Positions 1 through 8,814 of a stretch of 64,000 nucleotides of DNA are shown in pieces (the first letter of the stretch is position 1; every line of letters starts with the position of its first letter). Made by a program: the position numbers and the translations under genes. The notes beneath the pieces were generated by a model that made no database searches, was not told the DNA's origin, and saw only the letters and a program-made list of their open reading frames with translations. The stretch is from Candidatus Gastranaerophilales bacterium (GTDB taxonomy: Bacteria; Cyanobacteriota; Vampirovibrionia; Gastranaerophilales; Gastranaerophilaceae): contig CALUVG010000006.1 in NCBI GenBank assembly GCA_944324165.1, positions 24,662 through 88,661 on the forward strand. The letters are read 5' to 3'.

Positions 1-1
1 C

Positions 2-427
<426 letters not shown>

Positions 428-460
428 CTATGTAGCAGAATTTATCAATATAACAAAAAA

Positions 461-488
461 ACAGGCAATGTACATTGCCTGTTTTTTT
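461..488 (+). terminator. Intrinsic terminator after serS
   Basis: Perfect 9-bp inverted repeat CAGGCAATG/CATTGCCTG (462-470 and 473-481) with a 2-base centre, followed by seven T. An A run precedes it, so it may also work on the minus strand for the convergent dehydrogenase gene. Confidence 0.85.
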
Positions 489-545
489 AATAATATCTTA
501 TGTTTTAGGTGTTGCCCCAAAAGATTTACTTGATTTTGAAGATAA

Positions 546-1538
546 TTAAAGTATGTTTATTATACTTTTACTGAACTCTGTAGTTGTAGCATTTCCGCCT
601 AAATCAGGAGTGCAAATTCCGCTTTCTAATGTTTTATATAAGGCTTTTTCAATTTTTTCTGCATAAAAATCTTCTCCAATATATTTAAGCATTTCAATAG
701 CTGATAATAGAAGTGCTGTTGGATTAGCTTTGTTTTGTCCTTTTATATCCGGAGCTGATCCATGCACAGGTTCAAAAACAGCATAGTCTAAACCAATATT
801 TGCCCCCTGTGCAACTCCTAAACCGCCAATTAATCCGGCACATAAATCAGAAACAATATCGCCATATAGATTTGGTAATACAAGAACGTCAAATTGAGAA
901 GGATTTTGCACTAGCTGCATACATAAATTATCCACAAGAATTTCTCTTTGCTTAATCTGCGGATAATCTTTTGCAACATTTCTATATGTATCTAAAAATA
1001 GACCGTCAGACAGTTTCATAATATTAGCCTTGGTAACACAGCATACTTCTTTGCGTCCGTTCTTAACGGCATAATCAAATGCAAAGCGGCAAATTCTATT
1101 AGAAGCCTTTCTGGTAATAATTTTTATGCTTTCTGCCTTATCTGCATCAACCTGACGTTCAACTCCTGCGTATAAATCTTCTGTATTTTCACGAACAACA
1201 ATTATATCCACATTATCAAAACGCGTCTTAACATTGGGTAAATTTTTGCAAGGTCTTAAATTTGCATACAAATCCAGATCTTTTCTAAGCTGCACATTAA
1301 CAGAGCGAAATCCTTTGCCTATAGGTGTTGTCACGGGTGCCTTCAAAGCCACTTTGTTTCTTTTTATTGAATCTAAAACTCTTTGCGGCAATGGCGTTCC
1401 CTCAGTCTCAATAACATCTGCGCCGGCAGTTTGTATATCCCAATCAATATCTAAACCGCTAGCTTTAATAATATCCACAACCGCATTTGATATTTCCGGT
1501 CCAATTCCATCTCCGTTTATTAATGTTATTTTATGCAT
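546..1538 (-). CDS. NAD-type isocitrate/isopropylmalate dehydrogenase family enzyme, probably isocitrate dehydrogenase
   Basis: 330 residues, full length for the short isocitrate/isopropylmalate/homoisocitrate dehydrogenase family, which oxidatively decarboxylates a 2-hydroxy acid with NAD(P). Visible motifs: N-terminal LINGDGIGPE, the substrate-loop segment GFRSVNVQLRKDLDLYANLRP, VRENTEDLYAGVE, the metal-binding segment VLPNLYGDIVSDLCAGLIGGLG, and the cofactor region EPVHGSAPDIKGQNKANP. The Asn-Val-LRK-LDLYAN pattern is closest to NAD-dependent isocitrate dehydrogenase, which would give 2-oxoglutarate for glutamate synthesis; homoisocitrate dehydrogenase is the main alternative. ATG start preceded by GTGAGG. 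It stands alone, convergent with serS and divergent from the gene at 1708. No leuCD or lysine-pathway neighbours are present to argue for another substrate. Confidence 0.85.
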   Translation of the reverse strand: MHKITLINGDGIGPEISNAVVDIIKASGLDIDWDIQTAGADVIETEGTPLPQRVLDSIKRNKVALKAPVTTPIGKGFRSVNVQLRKDLDLYANLRPCKNLPNVKTRFDNVDIIVVRENTEDLYAGVERQVDADKAESIKIITRKASNRICRFAFDYAVKNGRKEVCCVTKANIMKLSDGLFLDTYRNVAKDYPQIKQREILVDNLCMQLVQNPSQFDVLVLPNLYGDIVSDLCAGLIGGLGVAQGANIGLDYAVFEPVHGSAPDIKGQNKANPTALLLSAIEMLKYIGEDFYAEKIEKALYKTLESGICTPDLGGNATTTEFSKSIINIL

Positions 1539-1670
1539 GCAGCTACCTCACTTTCTATGTTTGCATTATACTGCGCTATTAATTAAAAGTAAATTATTAA
1601 GAAATATTAACGATATTCGTGCATTACGCAATTTATAATTCTAAAAAAACTTTATATAAGTAAGGTTAGT

Positions 1671-1676
1671 TATAAT
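1671..1676 (+). promoter_or_regulatory. Likely -10 box for the gene at 1708
   Basis: Perfect TATAAT 31 bases before the start codon; no clear -35 box is visible 16-18 bases upstream, so the call rests on the -10 alone. Confidence 0.4.
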
Positions 1677-1707
1677 AATTTGTGTGTAAAGTTAAGGTAG
1701 GTACTCA

Positions 1708-2523
1708 ATGGTAGCAATAGCAAGAGTAGCAAGCAGTATTGGTCGTCTTATTTTTGATACGAAGTTTCAAAAAGTTATGACAAACTCCATCAAAGCATCA
1801 GGACGCCTTGCTAAAATGCAGGGAAAATCACGATTTGCAAAATTTGGCAAACAAATCGGTGATGCATTCGTCAGGGCAGAAAAGAAAACAGGTAAAACAC
1901 CTTTCTTTCAAGATATGAAAAAACTTATCACAACTTATCCTGCGGATTTAAAAACAGCCTGGAATAGTGCCCCAGGACTTGGCGGTAAAGCAAAAGCCAT
2001 CTGGAATGCAACAAAATCAAGAGGTCCGCTACTTGGTTATGGGTTGCTTGCAGGGTTTGAGGTCCCGAATATTTTGAAAGCGACATCAGAAGATGGAGTA
2101 GCAACCGGTGCAGTTGAAGCCGGTAAATCAACAGCAAGACTTGCCGGCGGAGCATTAGGGGCATCTATTGCCGGTGCTTTTATTCCTTTTATTGGTCCAA
2201 TTTTAGGATGGATAGGCGGCGATTATCTGGCTGGTAAAGTTGTAGGCAAATCTTACACAGAAAAACAGCTTGCACAAGCTGAAAAGACTAAAGAACTTAT
2301 TGAACAGTCAAAACAAGAAGAACTGGCACAAATGCAGCAGATGTTTTCCGGATATCCGTCTTCAAATTCTAATGTAGATTTTTCCACAATGCCTTATTAT
2401 TATGGCATGAATGGTTTGAACGGGTTAGATAACAATTTTCCTATGCCGACACTTACGAATGAACAGCTAATGCAGTTAGGCAACGCATTATATGGAACGA
2501 ATAAATTAGATCTTCAAGTATAA
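1708..2523 (+). CDS. Unknown protein with C-terminal glycine-zipper membrane hairpin
   Basis: 271 residues, family not recognised. The first 100 residues are basic and Lys/Ala-rich without a signal peptide. Residues about 105-185 hold two hydrophobic segments: one around GYGLLAGFEVPNIL, then a glycine-rich hairpin (LAGGALGASIAGAFIPFIGP, then ILGWIGGDYLAGKVVG) of glycine-zipper type, followed by a charged coil and a Met/Gly/Asn-rich tail. The same arrangement, with alignable residues, occurs in the next gene, so the two look like paralogues. ATG preceded by AAGGTAGGT; own promoter and terminator, so monocistronic. The hairpin suggests membrane insertion or oligomerisation; anything beyond that would be a guess. 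Confidence 0.75.
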   Translation: MVAIARVASSIGRLIFDTKFQKVMTNSIKASGRLAKMQGKSRFAKFGKQIGDAFVRAEKKTGKTPFFQDMKKLITTYPADLKTAWNSAPGLGGKAKAIWNATKSRGPLLGYGLLAGFEVPNILKATSEDGVATGAVEAGKSTARLAGGALGASIAGAFIPFIGPILGWIGGDYLAGKVVGKSYTEKQLAQAEKTKELIEQSKQEELAQMQQMFSGYPSSNSNVDFSTMPYYYGMNGLNGLDNNFPMPTLTNEQLMQLGNALYGTNKLDLQV

Positions 2524-2538
2524 TATTTGTAATATTTC

Positions 2539-2588
2539 TTAATACACGCATTTTAAAAAGCAATTAATGCGTGTATTAATTTTTATTA
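2539..2588 (+). terminator. Intrinsic terminator after the gene at 1708
   Basis: 14-bp perfect inverted repeat TTAATACACGCATT/AATGCGTGTATTAA (2539-2552, 2566-2579) with a 13-base loop, followed by a T-rich tract. Confidence 0.8.
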
Positions 2589-2625
2589 TAAATATGGGGA
2601 AATAAATTAAGGGGATGTAAGGATT

Positions 2626-3984
2626 ATGACAGATCCGATTAGTTACAACAAAAATGATGTGTATACGCTCGCTTATTACAACAATGGCGTAACACCCGGA
2701 GGTTATTCAGCAAAAGATGCACTAATAACAACCGGAGCAGTTGCAGGCGGTTATAGTTTATGGCAGGGCGGCAAATGGGCTTTGCAGAATAGGAAAGATC
2801 TTAAAGGCGGTATGCAAAACGTAAAACAGGGCTTTCAGGACGCTAAGCAACTTAAAGGAGCAAACCTAAAAGAAAGTTACTTAAACAACTATAGGACTGC
2901 ATACATAAGTGATATTGAAAAACAATATCAAGCCGCAAAAACTCTGTCAGCAGCAGAGCAAGCAAAACTATCACCTTCAAAGTTAGCGGCTTATAACAGA
3001 AATCAGGCAATTAGTGCTGAATTTGATAAAGTTCGACAATTAATAAAAGATTCAAAAGGGCTGACAGGACAAGCATTACTTACCAAACAAAATGAAATAA
3101 ATCAGGCACTTGCAGAAGCAAAACTTGCTGTAGCGAAAGGCAAAGCTACTCCGGGAAGTGCAATGGCTGCAACAGGTAAGGTTGGTAAAGCCGCACAATG
3201 GCTTAAAGGAAAAACCGGTATAACTAAAGCAGAACTGGCTCTTAAAACTTCAGCAGCGAACGGCAATAAAGCCGCAAAACTACTTACGAAAGCTCCGAAA
3301 GGTACACCGGCAACTACTTTAATTGCTCTGGCACTGGAAGCTCCAACAGTAATCAAAACTTATAAACAACTTGGGGCTGGCAAAGGTACTAAACAACTTC
3401 TAAAATCAACAGCAATAGCCGGAGCAGGCGTTGCAGGATATGCACTCGGCAGTATGGCACTTGGTGCTGCAGTCGGATCAGTCGTTCCTATAGCAGGAAC
3501 TGCAGTCGGCGCAGTTGTTGGATTAGTCGGCGGTTTACTCGGGGCATGGGGAGCTGATACTCTTGCCAGAAAACTTTTACCTTCAGAACTGGAGTTAGCA
3601 GCACAAAAAGAAGCCGATGAGGCAATGCAGGATCCTGAAAAAATGCAGGAATTGCTCAGAAAAACTGAAGAAACTGCTGCAAATGAAACCAATCAGGCTG
3701 TATTGGATAAATTACAACAAGCATATGATAATACCACTGCTGCACTTGCCGAAACCGGTAGTGAAACAACAGCAAGCACTCCTGGCAAAAGCGCAGAGCA
3801 AACACCAAATACATCTGCCATCAACAAACTAAAAGAAACTCTGCTTAATCTGACTAATTATTATAAAAATAGCTGGAACTTTAACAATCCGCAAGATTTA
3901 TACAATTCTCTGAAACCATATGAAAAACCGGTATATTACTCTCCTTATCAAATAGGAAGTAATCCTTACGGAATGGTAGCTTAA
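2626..3984 (+). CDS. Unknown protein with glycine-zipper membrane hairpin, paralogue of the gene at 1708
   Basis: 452 residues, family not recognised. Order of parts: short N-terminal region with a hydrophobic segment (TTGAVAGGYSLWQGG), a long Lys/Ala/Gln-rich helical middle (about 60-215), a hydrophobic stretch (LIALALEAPTVI), then a strong glycine-zipper hairpin at about 265-305 (VAGYALGSMALGAAVGSVVP, then AVGAVVGLVGGLLGAWG), a Glu/Gln-rich coil and a Thr/Ser-rich tail ending in Tyr/Pro-rich sequence. The block from the hydrophobic stretch to the coil lines up with the preceding gene. ATG preceded by AAGGGGATGTAAGG. The region is alanine-rich and its low-complexity DNA produces long but meaningless open frames on the minus strand. 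Confidence 0.75.
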   Translation: MTDPISYNKNDVYTLAYYNNGVTPGGYSAKDALITTGAVAGGYSLWQGGKWALQNRKDLKGGMQNVKQGFQDAKQLKGANLKESYLNNYRTAYISDIEKQYQAAKTLSAAEQAKLSPSKLAAYNRNQAISAEFDKVRQLIKDSKGLTGQALLTKQNEINQALAEAKLAVAKGKATPGSAMAATGKVGKAAQWLKGKTGITKAELALKTSAANGNKAAKLLTKAPKGTPATTLIALALEAPTVIKTYKQLGAGKGTKQLLKSTAIAGAGVAGYALGSMALGAAVGSVVPIAGTAVGAVVGLVGGLLGAWGADTLARKLLPSELELAAQKEADEAMQDPEKMQELLRKTEETAANETNQAVLDKLQQAYDNTTAALAETGSETTASTPGKSAEQTPNTSAINKLKETLLNLTNYYKNSWNFNNPQDLYNSLKPYEKPVYYSPYQIGSNPYGMVA

Positions 3985-4020
3985 AATCCGTACATTCTCC
4001 TTGATATATTATTATAATAA

Positions 4021-4050
4021 AAGACCGTCATAATTGACGGTCTTTCCTTT
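4021..4050. terminator. Bidirectional intrinsic terminator
   Basis: 10-bp perfect inverted repeat AAGACCGTCA/TGACGGTCTT (4021-4030, 4035-4044) with T-rich sequence after it and A-rich sequence before it. It lies between convergent genes ending at 3984 (+) and 4065 (-) and can serve both. Confidence 0.8.
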
Positions 4051-4064
4051 GTTAATTTAAAAAA

Positions 4065-4241
4065 TTAAAACATAGACGTTGCATTAAAATCTCGTTCAGC
4101 CTTCGCACTTGTACATTCTAAAATATTGCATAGAAATCTTTCTATCGCATTTTCCATAGTGCTTATTTCTCGTCTTAATGCCTGGTAGCTCTCTTCTTTT
4201 ACCTTTCGTAATGAGCTTTCAAAAATTTCATCATGGTACAT
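4065..4241 (-). CDS. Small unknown protein, 58 residues
   Basis: A short gene with an excellent start signal: AGGAG, 6 bases, then ATG at 4241. The 58-residue product is strongly helical and charged (starts MYHDEIFESSLRKVKEES, ends FNATSMF) with two Cys near position 40 and no membrane segment. It ends just before a shared bidirectional terminator, as a real transcription unit should. It is divergent from the uridine-kinase-like gene. No family recognised; could be a small regulator or a structural peptide. Support is the ribosome site, clean boundaries and otherwise unexplained space. Confidence 0.6.
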   Translation of the reverse strand: MYHDEIFESSLRKVKEESYQALRREISTMENAIERFLCNILECTSAKAERDFNATSMF

Positions 4242-4281
4242 AACTTACTCCTGTTTATCTACAAATATTTATACGGTCGCC

Positions 4282-4310
4282 TTTAAACTAAACTTTAAAA
4301 ATGATATAAT
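4282..4310 (+). promoter_or_regulatory. Promoter candidate for the uridine-kinase-like gene
   Basis: TTTAAA (4282-4287), 17-base spacer, TATAAT (4305-4310); transcription would start near 4317, giving a leader of about 80 bases before the ATG at 4395. Confidence 0.5.
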
Positions 4311-4394
4311 ATTGTTACAATTGTTTATTATTTGAGATATTTAAAGTATTTTACTGTAATATTAAAGAATAAAGTTTTTAAGGAATTAAAGTAT

Positions 4395-5225
4395 ATGATG
4401 GATCTATTGACAGGGTATGAATATTATTCAAGTCGGCGTGATATGGAGGTTATCTCAAGAATAGTTGACTCGTTAAAACAAATTCTTGAAGAGGATAGTC
4501 AGGAGGTGCAGCCTCTGTTTTTAAAAATTTCTGATAATCTTATTATGAATATTGCCAGAATGGTTGTTCAGGAAAAGAAAAAAACTTTTTTGATAGGAAT
4601 AACAGGTGAAAGTGCCTCCGGTAAAACTGTTTTTGTTGACAATACAACAAAAGCCTGTGTAAAAAATAAAAATGAAGGCATTTATACTGTTATTAGATGT
4701 GATGATTACTATAAGGATACCTCTGAAGAATTAAAAAAAGCCGGCAGTTATGAAGAATTATTTAAGACAGGATTTAGTTTTGATACTCCTGAGGCAATAG
4801 ATTTAGAGCTTATGAAAAAGCATCTCATGGAATTAAAACAGGGAAAAGAAGTGGTGTCTCCGCGTTATGACTTTGTTACATGTGAATCTAAATCTGATGG
4901 AGATCCTAAAAAACCGGCAAAAGTTATACTGACAGAAGGGCTATATGTTTTAAACGAAGGTATCAGAGATATTATGGATGTAAAAGTTTATGTTTTTACA
5001 CCTCTTGAAGTCCTGAAAGACCGCTGGTATAAACGTGCCGCACTCCGCGGCAAGACAGGTGCTGCTGCAGATTTACAGTTTCAGGATGTAAATAGAACAG
5101 CACAGCAATACATTAGACCGGCGTATCAAATTTCTGATGCTGTAATCAACGGACTAGTCAGTCAGGAATATATTCAACAAATCACGGATAAAATATTCAA
5201 CACCCTTAAAAATATTGAATATTAA
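4395..5225 (+). CDS. Uridine kinase / phosphoribulokinase-family P-loop kinase
   Basis: 276 residues from the ATG at 4395, chosen over an upstream TTG (4332) because AAGGAA lies 9 bases before it and the family core begins well after it. The P-loop ITGESASGKT is at about residues 69-78, followed by the CDDYYKDTSEE segment (substrate and metal site of uridine kinases), FDTPEAIDLELM, SPRYDF and a ILTEGLYVL strand, then a RWYKRA lid region. These match the PRK/uridine-kinase family, which phosphorylates uridine/cytidine or related small molecules with ATP. An N-terminal helical extension of about 60 residues precedes the kinase core, so the exact substrate is uncertain. Single-gene unit facing a small minus-strand gene. 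Confidence 0.8.
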   Translation: MMDLLTGYEYYSSRRDMEVISRIVDSLKQILEEDSQEVQPLFLKISDNLIMNIARMVVQEKKKTFLIGITGESASGKTVFVDNTTKACVKNKNEGIYTVIRCDDYYKDTSEELKKAGSYEELFKTGFSFDTPEAIDLELMKKHLMELKQGKEVVSPRYDFVTCESKSDGDPKKPAKVILTEGLYVLNEGIRDIMDVKVYVFTPLEVLKDRWYKRAALRGKTGAAADLQFQDVNRTAQQYIRPAYQISDAVINGLVSQEYIQQITDKIFNTLKNIEY

Positions 5226-5240
5226 AAATTAATTTACGCA

Positions 5241-5278
5241 ACAAGCCGGCATTGCTCATTGAACAAACGCCGACTTGT
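5241..5278 (-). terminator. Probable terminator hairpin for the Cys-rich gene
   Basis: Ten-base arms (5241-5250 and 5269-5278) with one mismatch that becomes a G-U pair only in minus-strand RNA, then a moderately U-rich tail. Weak U tract lowers certainty. Confidence 0.5.
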
Positions 5279-5303
5279 GATAATAATCCATTACCGACTA
5301 ATA

Positions 5304-5648
5304 TTATCTTTGTAAACGATCACATGGACACGGCTCACTGATAAATGCGCGTCTGCATGTAGGGCAAGGATTTACTGGAGCACAATCATTGCAGGCTGTT
5401 CGTTTTACCTTACACGGGTCGCAAGGATCAGCCTTTTTGCAAGGATTGCAATTCTTAAATCCTGTAAATGGATTAAGACTAAATGAAGTTTTGTTTTCGC
5501 CAATTCCAAAGTATGGCAGCGGATTTAAATAAGATAGTGCCGGCATTGGATTTAAACTGCTAATACCATTGTATTCCCAGGCTTTAGCATCCTGATTTGG
5601 TAATAGCAAAGCTCCGAATAAAGCCAAAATTAAAAATGTTTTTTTCAT
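5304..5648 (-). CDS. Secreted cysteine-rich protein with CxxC repeats
   Basis: 114 residues with a clear Sec signal peptide (MKKTFLILALFGALLLP, cleavage likely after AKA at 21-23). The mature part has an Asn/Pro/Leu-rich stretch followed by a cysteine-rich C-terminus: ten Cys at 67, 70, 76, 79, 86, 89, 95, 98, 107 and 109, forming four evenly spaced CxxC pairs plus CPC. The regular N/D-P-C-x-x-C repeats suggest a metal-binding or disulfide-bonded cell-surface protein. No family recognised. ATG preceded by GGGAGAAAG. It is alone, flanked by its own hairpin and upstream of an SLH-protein gene on the same strand that has a separate terminator. Confidence 0.75.
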   Translation of the reverse strand: MKKTFLILALFGALLLPNQDAKAWEYNGISSLNPMPALSYLNPLPYFGIGENKTSFSLNPFTGFKNCNPCKKADPCDPCKVKRTACNDCAPVNPCPTCRRAFISEPCPCDRLQR

Positions 5649-5794
5649 ATCTTTCTCCCGTTTTTAGTGACCATACTTATTAGTCACATAGTCATTTTAA
5701 ACTTTTTCTTTAAAAAAACGAGAGACAAAAGTATAGGTAATATTAAACTAAACTATTGACCTATTTTAGTTATATTTTAGATCGTATAAACATT

Positions 5795-5822
5795 AAAAAA
5801 GAGCCGGTATAAATACCGACTC
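5795..5822 (-). terminator. Intrinsic terminator after the SLH-protein gene
   Basis: Inverted repeat GAGCCGGTAT/ATACCGACTC (5801-5810, 5813-5822) with one G-U pair in minus-strand RNA, followed on that strand by six U (5795-5800). Confidence 0.8.
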
Positions 5823-5846
5823 TCCTTAATGAAATGTTTTACCAGA

Positions 5847-7127
5847 TTAATTTTTGTTAATACTAGCGTCTTCACAAAGAATAACGACTATTTCTTCACC
5901 CTGTTTAGCATGATATTCAAGACCAGGAGTTACCAAACCGGTAACAAGTCCGATAGCAGCACCTACAGGAGTACCGATAGCAATACCTGTACCAATTTTT
6001 TGCGGAGATGGTATAAATGCAATACCTGTACCAACACCACCACCGATAACACCACCGGTTACTGTGCATAATGTCAATTTACCTGCAGTCATCCAAGGAC
6101 CTTCTTTTAATGAAAAGTCTTTAGTTGCCGGTTTGGCACAGAAAGGAACTACATCACCGTTAGGAAGAACAATCTTACTTAGCTGCAAGTAAACTCTAGC
6201 ATTTTTGTTAAACCATTTTGGATCTTTAATTTCTGTAACCTGTGCATAGAATTTTGTATTAGCAGGAATTACTAAAGTTCCTTCTTCTGTACAAATGTCT
6301 TCAGGAGCAACAAAATAAACTACATCCCCTGCTTTGTGGTCTTCTGAATAGAATTTTTCATCAAAAGCAATCTTCAATGCGTTACCTTCTAAAATTACAT
6401 TTCTGTAACTTGTAACTTTAACTTCATCATTTTGTGCTTTTCTTGATTGTTTCAAATGTTCAACTGCCAACAATTTTTCAGGTCCGACATATTTTTCTTC
6501 AACAACGTTAAGTCTAGCTTTAAGTTTTGATAAAAGAACAGCTGCTTCTGCTCTTGTAAGCTCATCTGAAGGACGAAGTTCGTTAGCATCCGGATAATTT
6601 ACATAAATACCGTAAGCTAAAGTTTTTGCATATACGTATCTAGCCCAGCCAGGTACATTGTATGCATCTTTGTACTGATTCAGAATTGAATAATCCGCAT
6701 TACTTTCTTTGGTAATGTGGCTGATAACAGATTGAGCTTCTGAGCGGAGCATTTCCTGTTTAGGTTTAAATGTTCCGTTAGGATATCCATAAACTAACCC
6801 TAACTGATCAGAACGCAAAATGTTGTCATAATAAACATCAGATGAATTGATGTCTTTGTACTTGTTAGCAACTTTAACATCTAAATTTTCATTGCCCAAA
6901 ACAATTAATAAAGCGCTTACAAAATCTGCTCTGCGTATAGTACCATCCGGATTAAATTTGTCACCATCAAGAGTCATAATGTTGTTTGATACAACATCAA
7001 CAATCTCATTTTTAGCCCAATAATTCTGGCTAATATCAGAAATTGTAACTTCTTTGGCAAATGACGGAAGTGCCGCACCTATTGCAAGCATACCGCATGC
7101 CATCATACCAGCTAAAATTTTTCTCAT
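5847..7127 (-). CDS. S-layer homology (SLH) domain protein
   Basis: 426 residues. Signal peptide MRKILAGMMACGMLAIGAAL ending at about SFA-KE (25). Residues about 28-205 contain three SLH repeats, seen by their recurring patterns: NYWAKNEI...RRADFVSAL; YYDNILRSDQLGLVYGYPNGTFKP...LRSEAQSVI; WARYVYAKTLAYGIYVNYPD...LTRAEAAVLL. SLH repeats anchor proteins to pyruvylated cell-wall polymer. The rest (about 240-426) is a beta-rich domain with VIPANTKFYAQV and a glycine-zipper segment (GGVIGGGVGTGIAFIPSP). The second SLH protein at 59114 has a comparable C-terminal domain, so this is a lineage-style envelope protein. Promoter and terminator flank it closely; monocistronic. ATG preceded by GAGGAAGAAG. 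Confidence 0.85.
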   Translation of the reverse strand: MRKILAGMMACGMLAIGAALPSFAKEVTISDISQNYWAKNEIVDVVSNNIMTLDGDKFNPDGTIRRADFVSALLIVLGNENLDVKVANKYKDINSSDVYYDNILRSDQLGLVYGYPNGTFKPKQEMLRSEAQSVISHITKESNADYSILNQYKDAYNVPGWARYVYAKTLAYGIYVNYPDANELRPSDELTRAEAAVLLSKLKARLNVVEEKYVGPEKLLAVEHLKQSRKAQNDEVKVTSYRNVILEGNALKIAFDEKFYSEDHKAGDVVYFVAPEDICTEEGTLVIPANTKFYAQVTEIKDPKWFNKNARVYLQLSKIVLPNGDVVPFCAKPATKDFSLKEGPWMTAGKLTLCTVTGGVIGGGVGTGIAFIPSPQKIGTGIAIGTPVGAAIGLVTGLVTPGLEYHAKQGEEIVVILCEDASINKN

Positions 7128-7168
7128 TTCTTCTTCCTCATATTTACTAGTAAAACTATTTCGTGTAT

Positions 7169-7197
7169 ACTATAGCATGTAAATTGAAATTTGTAAA
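7169..7197 (-). promoter_or_regulatory. Promoter of the SLH-protein gene
   Basis: On the minus strand TTTACA (7197-7192), 17-base spacer, TATAGT (7174-7169), about 40 bases before the ATG at 7127. Good match to a sigma-70-type promoter. Confidence 0.65.
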
Positions 7198-7250
7198 CAC
7201 TCCCCAAAATTAATTACTCTATATTTGTATATATAGTAGAAAGGATGAAA

Positions 7251-8690
7251 ATGGATAATTATACAATGACAAAGATTGTTGCTACCCTTGGACCGGCAAG
7301 TAGCAGCAAAGAAATGATTAAGAAGTTATTTGAAGCCGGTGTAACCATGTTCAGATTGAATTCTTCTCATGGTGATAAAGAAATGCATCTCAAAAATTTA
7401 AATTACATTAGAGAAGTAGAAAAAGAAGCAAAAACACTTATACCTGTTTTGATTGACCTGCAGGGACCAAAAATCAGAGTAGGTGAACTTGCTGAATCTA
7501 TTGAAATTAAAAAGGACGAAATTCTTAAATTCCGCCATGGTAAAACAATGGAAAATGATATTATCCCTGTTGACTATGAAGGGTTTGCTAAAGATGTAAA
7601 AGTCGGCGAAAAATTCTTGATTGATGACGGCAAACTGCAATTTGAAGTTACAGAGATAGACGGTGACATTATCAGCGCAAAAGTTCTTACAGAAGGGCTG
7701 TTAAAACAGAGAAAAGGTATTAATATTCCCGGCTCAACCGGCAGTATTAATGTTTTAACAGAAAGAGACTTAACATTTGTTGACTTTGCTGTAGAAAATA
7801 AAATTGACTATATCGGACTTTCTTTTGTAAGAGAGGCTAACGATGTTATTCAGCTAAGAAACATTTTGAAATCAAAAGGCAGCGATATTAGAATTATTTC
7901 AAAAATTGAAAAGCCGCAGGCTGTAAATAATATTGACCATATTATTGAAGTTTCTGACGGTATAATGGTCGCAAGAGGCGATTTAGGTATTGAAATATCA
8001 ACTGAACAGGTGCCGATTGTTCAAAAAAATATCATTAGAAAAGCAAATCAAAAACGTAAAGTTGTAATCGTTGCAACACAGATGCTTGAAAGCATGATTG
8101 AAAATCCTATTCCAACCCGTGCAGAAACATCAGACGTTGCAAATGCCATTCTTGACGGTACTGACGCGATTATGCTGTCAGGAGAAACTGCAGCAGGGCT
8201 GTATCCTGTAGAAGCAGTTGAAATGATGCACAAAATAGCTTACACAACTGAACACAGTACTTTCTGCAGAAAAAATAAATTCCCGAGAAAAATGGTTGAG
8301 GAAGAAAAAAATTCTCAAGCACTTGCAATCGGTATGTCTATTGCAGATATGGCTAAGAAAATGAATGTAAAAGCTGTTGTTGCGCTGACAGGAAGCGGTT
8401 TCACGCCAATATTCCTTTCTGAAGCAAGATTGAGTGTACCAATTCTTGCCTGCTGTCCGAATGAGCATATCCTGAGAATTATTAAACTATACAGAAGTGT
8501 TCAGCCGATTAGCTTTAATTTTGCGGAAATTAAAATTGACCGCCCGACATTACAAAAACTGGATGAATTTTTGGTGCATGAAACCCGTTTAAATACTAAT
8601 GATATGGTTATTGTAACAGGTTCTGTACCTAATCTTATGGTTGGCGGTACAAACTTTATTAAAATTCATCAAATCGGGACTGCTAAATAA
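7251..8690 (+). CDS. pyk: Pyruvate kinase
   Basis: Converts phosphoenolpyruvate and ADP to pyruvate and ATP, the last step of glycolysis. 479 residues from the ATG at 7251; this start is chosen because AAAGG ends immediately before the earlier ATG at 7245, leaving no spacing, but lies 6 bases before 7251. Family landmarks are all present: TKIVATLGPAS, MFRLNSSHG, IDLQGPKIR, the B-domain in the middle, ISKIEKPQAV with the catalytic Lys, MVARGDLGIEI binding Mg, TQMLESMIENPIPTRAE and SDVANAILDGTDAIMLSGETA. The C-terminal domain is the short version without the extra PEP-utiliser domain. Single-gene transcription unit with its own terminator. Confidence 0.97.
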   Translation: MDNYTMTKIVATLGPASSSKEMIKKLFEAGVTMFRLNSSHGDKEMHLKNLNYIREVEKEAKTLIPVLIDLQGPKIRVGELAESIEIKKDEILKFRHGKTMENDIIPVDYEGFAKDVKVGEKFLIDDGKLQFEVTEIDGDIISAKVLTEGLLKQRKGINIPGSTGSINVLTERDLTFVDFAVENKIDYIGLSFVREANDVIQLRNILKSKGSDIRIISKIEKPQAVNNIDHIIEVSDGIMVARGDLGIEISTEQVPIVQKNIIRKANQKRKVVIVATQMLESMIENPIPTRAETSDVANAILDGTDAIMLSGETAAGLYPVEAVEMMHKIAYTTEHSTFCRKNKFPRKMVEEEKNSQALAIGMSIADMAKKMNVKAVVALTGSGFTPIFLSEARLSVPILACCPNEHILRIIKLYRSVQPISFNFAEIKIDRPTLQKLDEFLVHETRLNTNDMVIVTGSVPNLMVGGTNFIKIHQIGTAK

Positions 8691-8717
8691 AATATCGACA
8701 ACTGAATATAAAAAAAT

Positions 8718-8742
8718 GCCCCTTAGGAATAAGGGGCTTTTA
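8718..8742 (+). terminator. Intrinsic terminator after pyk
   Basis: 8-bp stem GCCCCTTA/TAAGGGGC (8718-8725, 8730-8737) with GGAA tetraloop and a short T run. Confidence 0.85.
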
Positions 8743-8814
8743 AATACTTTTTTAGGAAGGTAGGAATAGGAATTTTCTCTCTCTATTAAACGGATCTAAA
8801 TTTTATTCTCTCTC

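Noticed and set aside
3102..3692. Long minus-strand open frames inside the gene at 2626
   Set aside because: They are shadows of an Ala/Gly/Lys-rich coding sequence, whose codons rarely give stops on the other strand; no ribosome sites, and the plus-strand gene has good signals.
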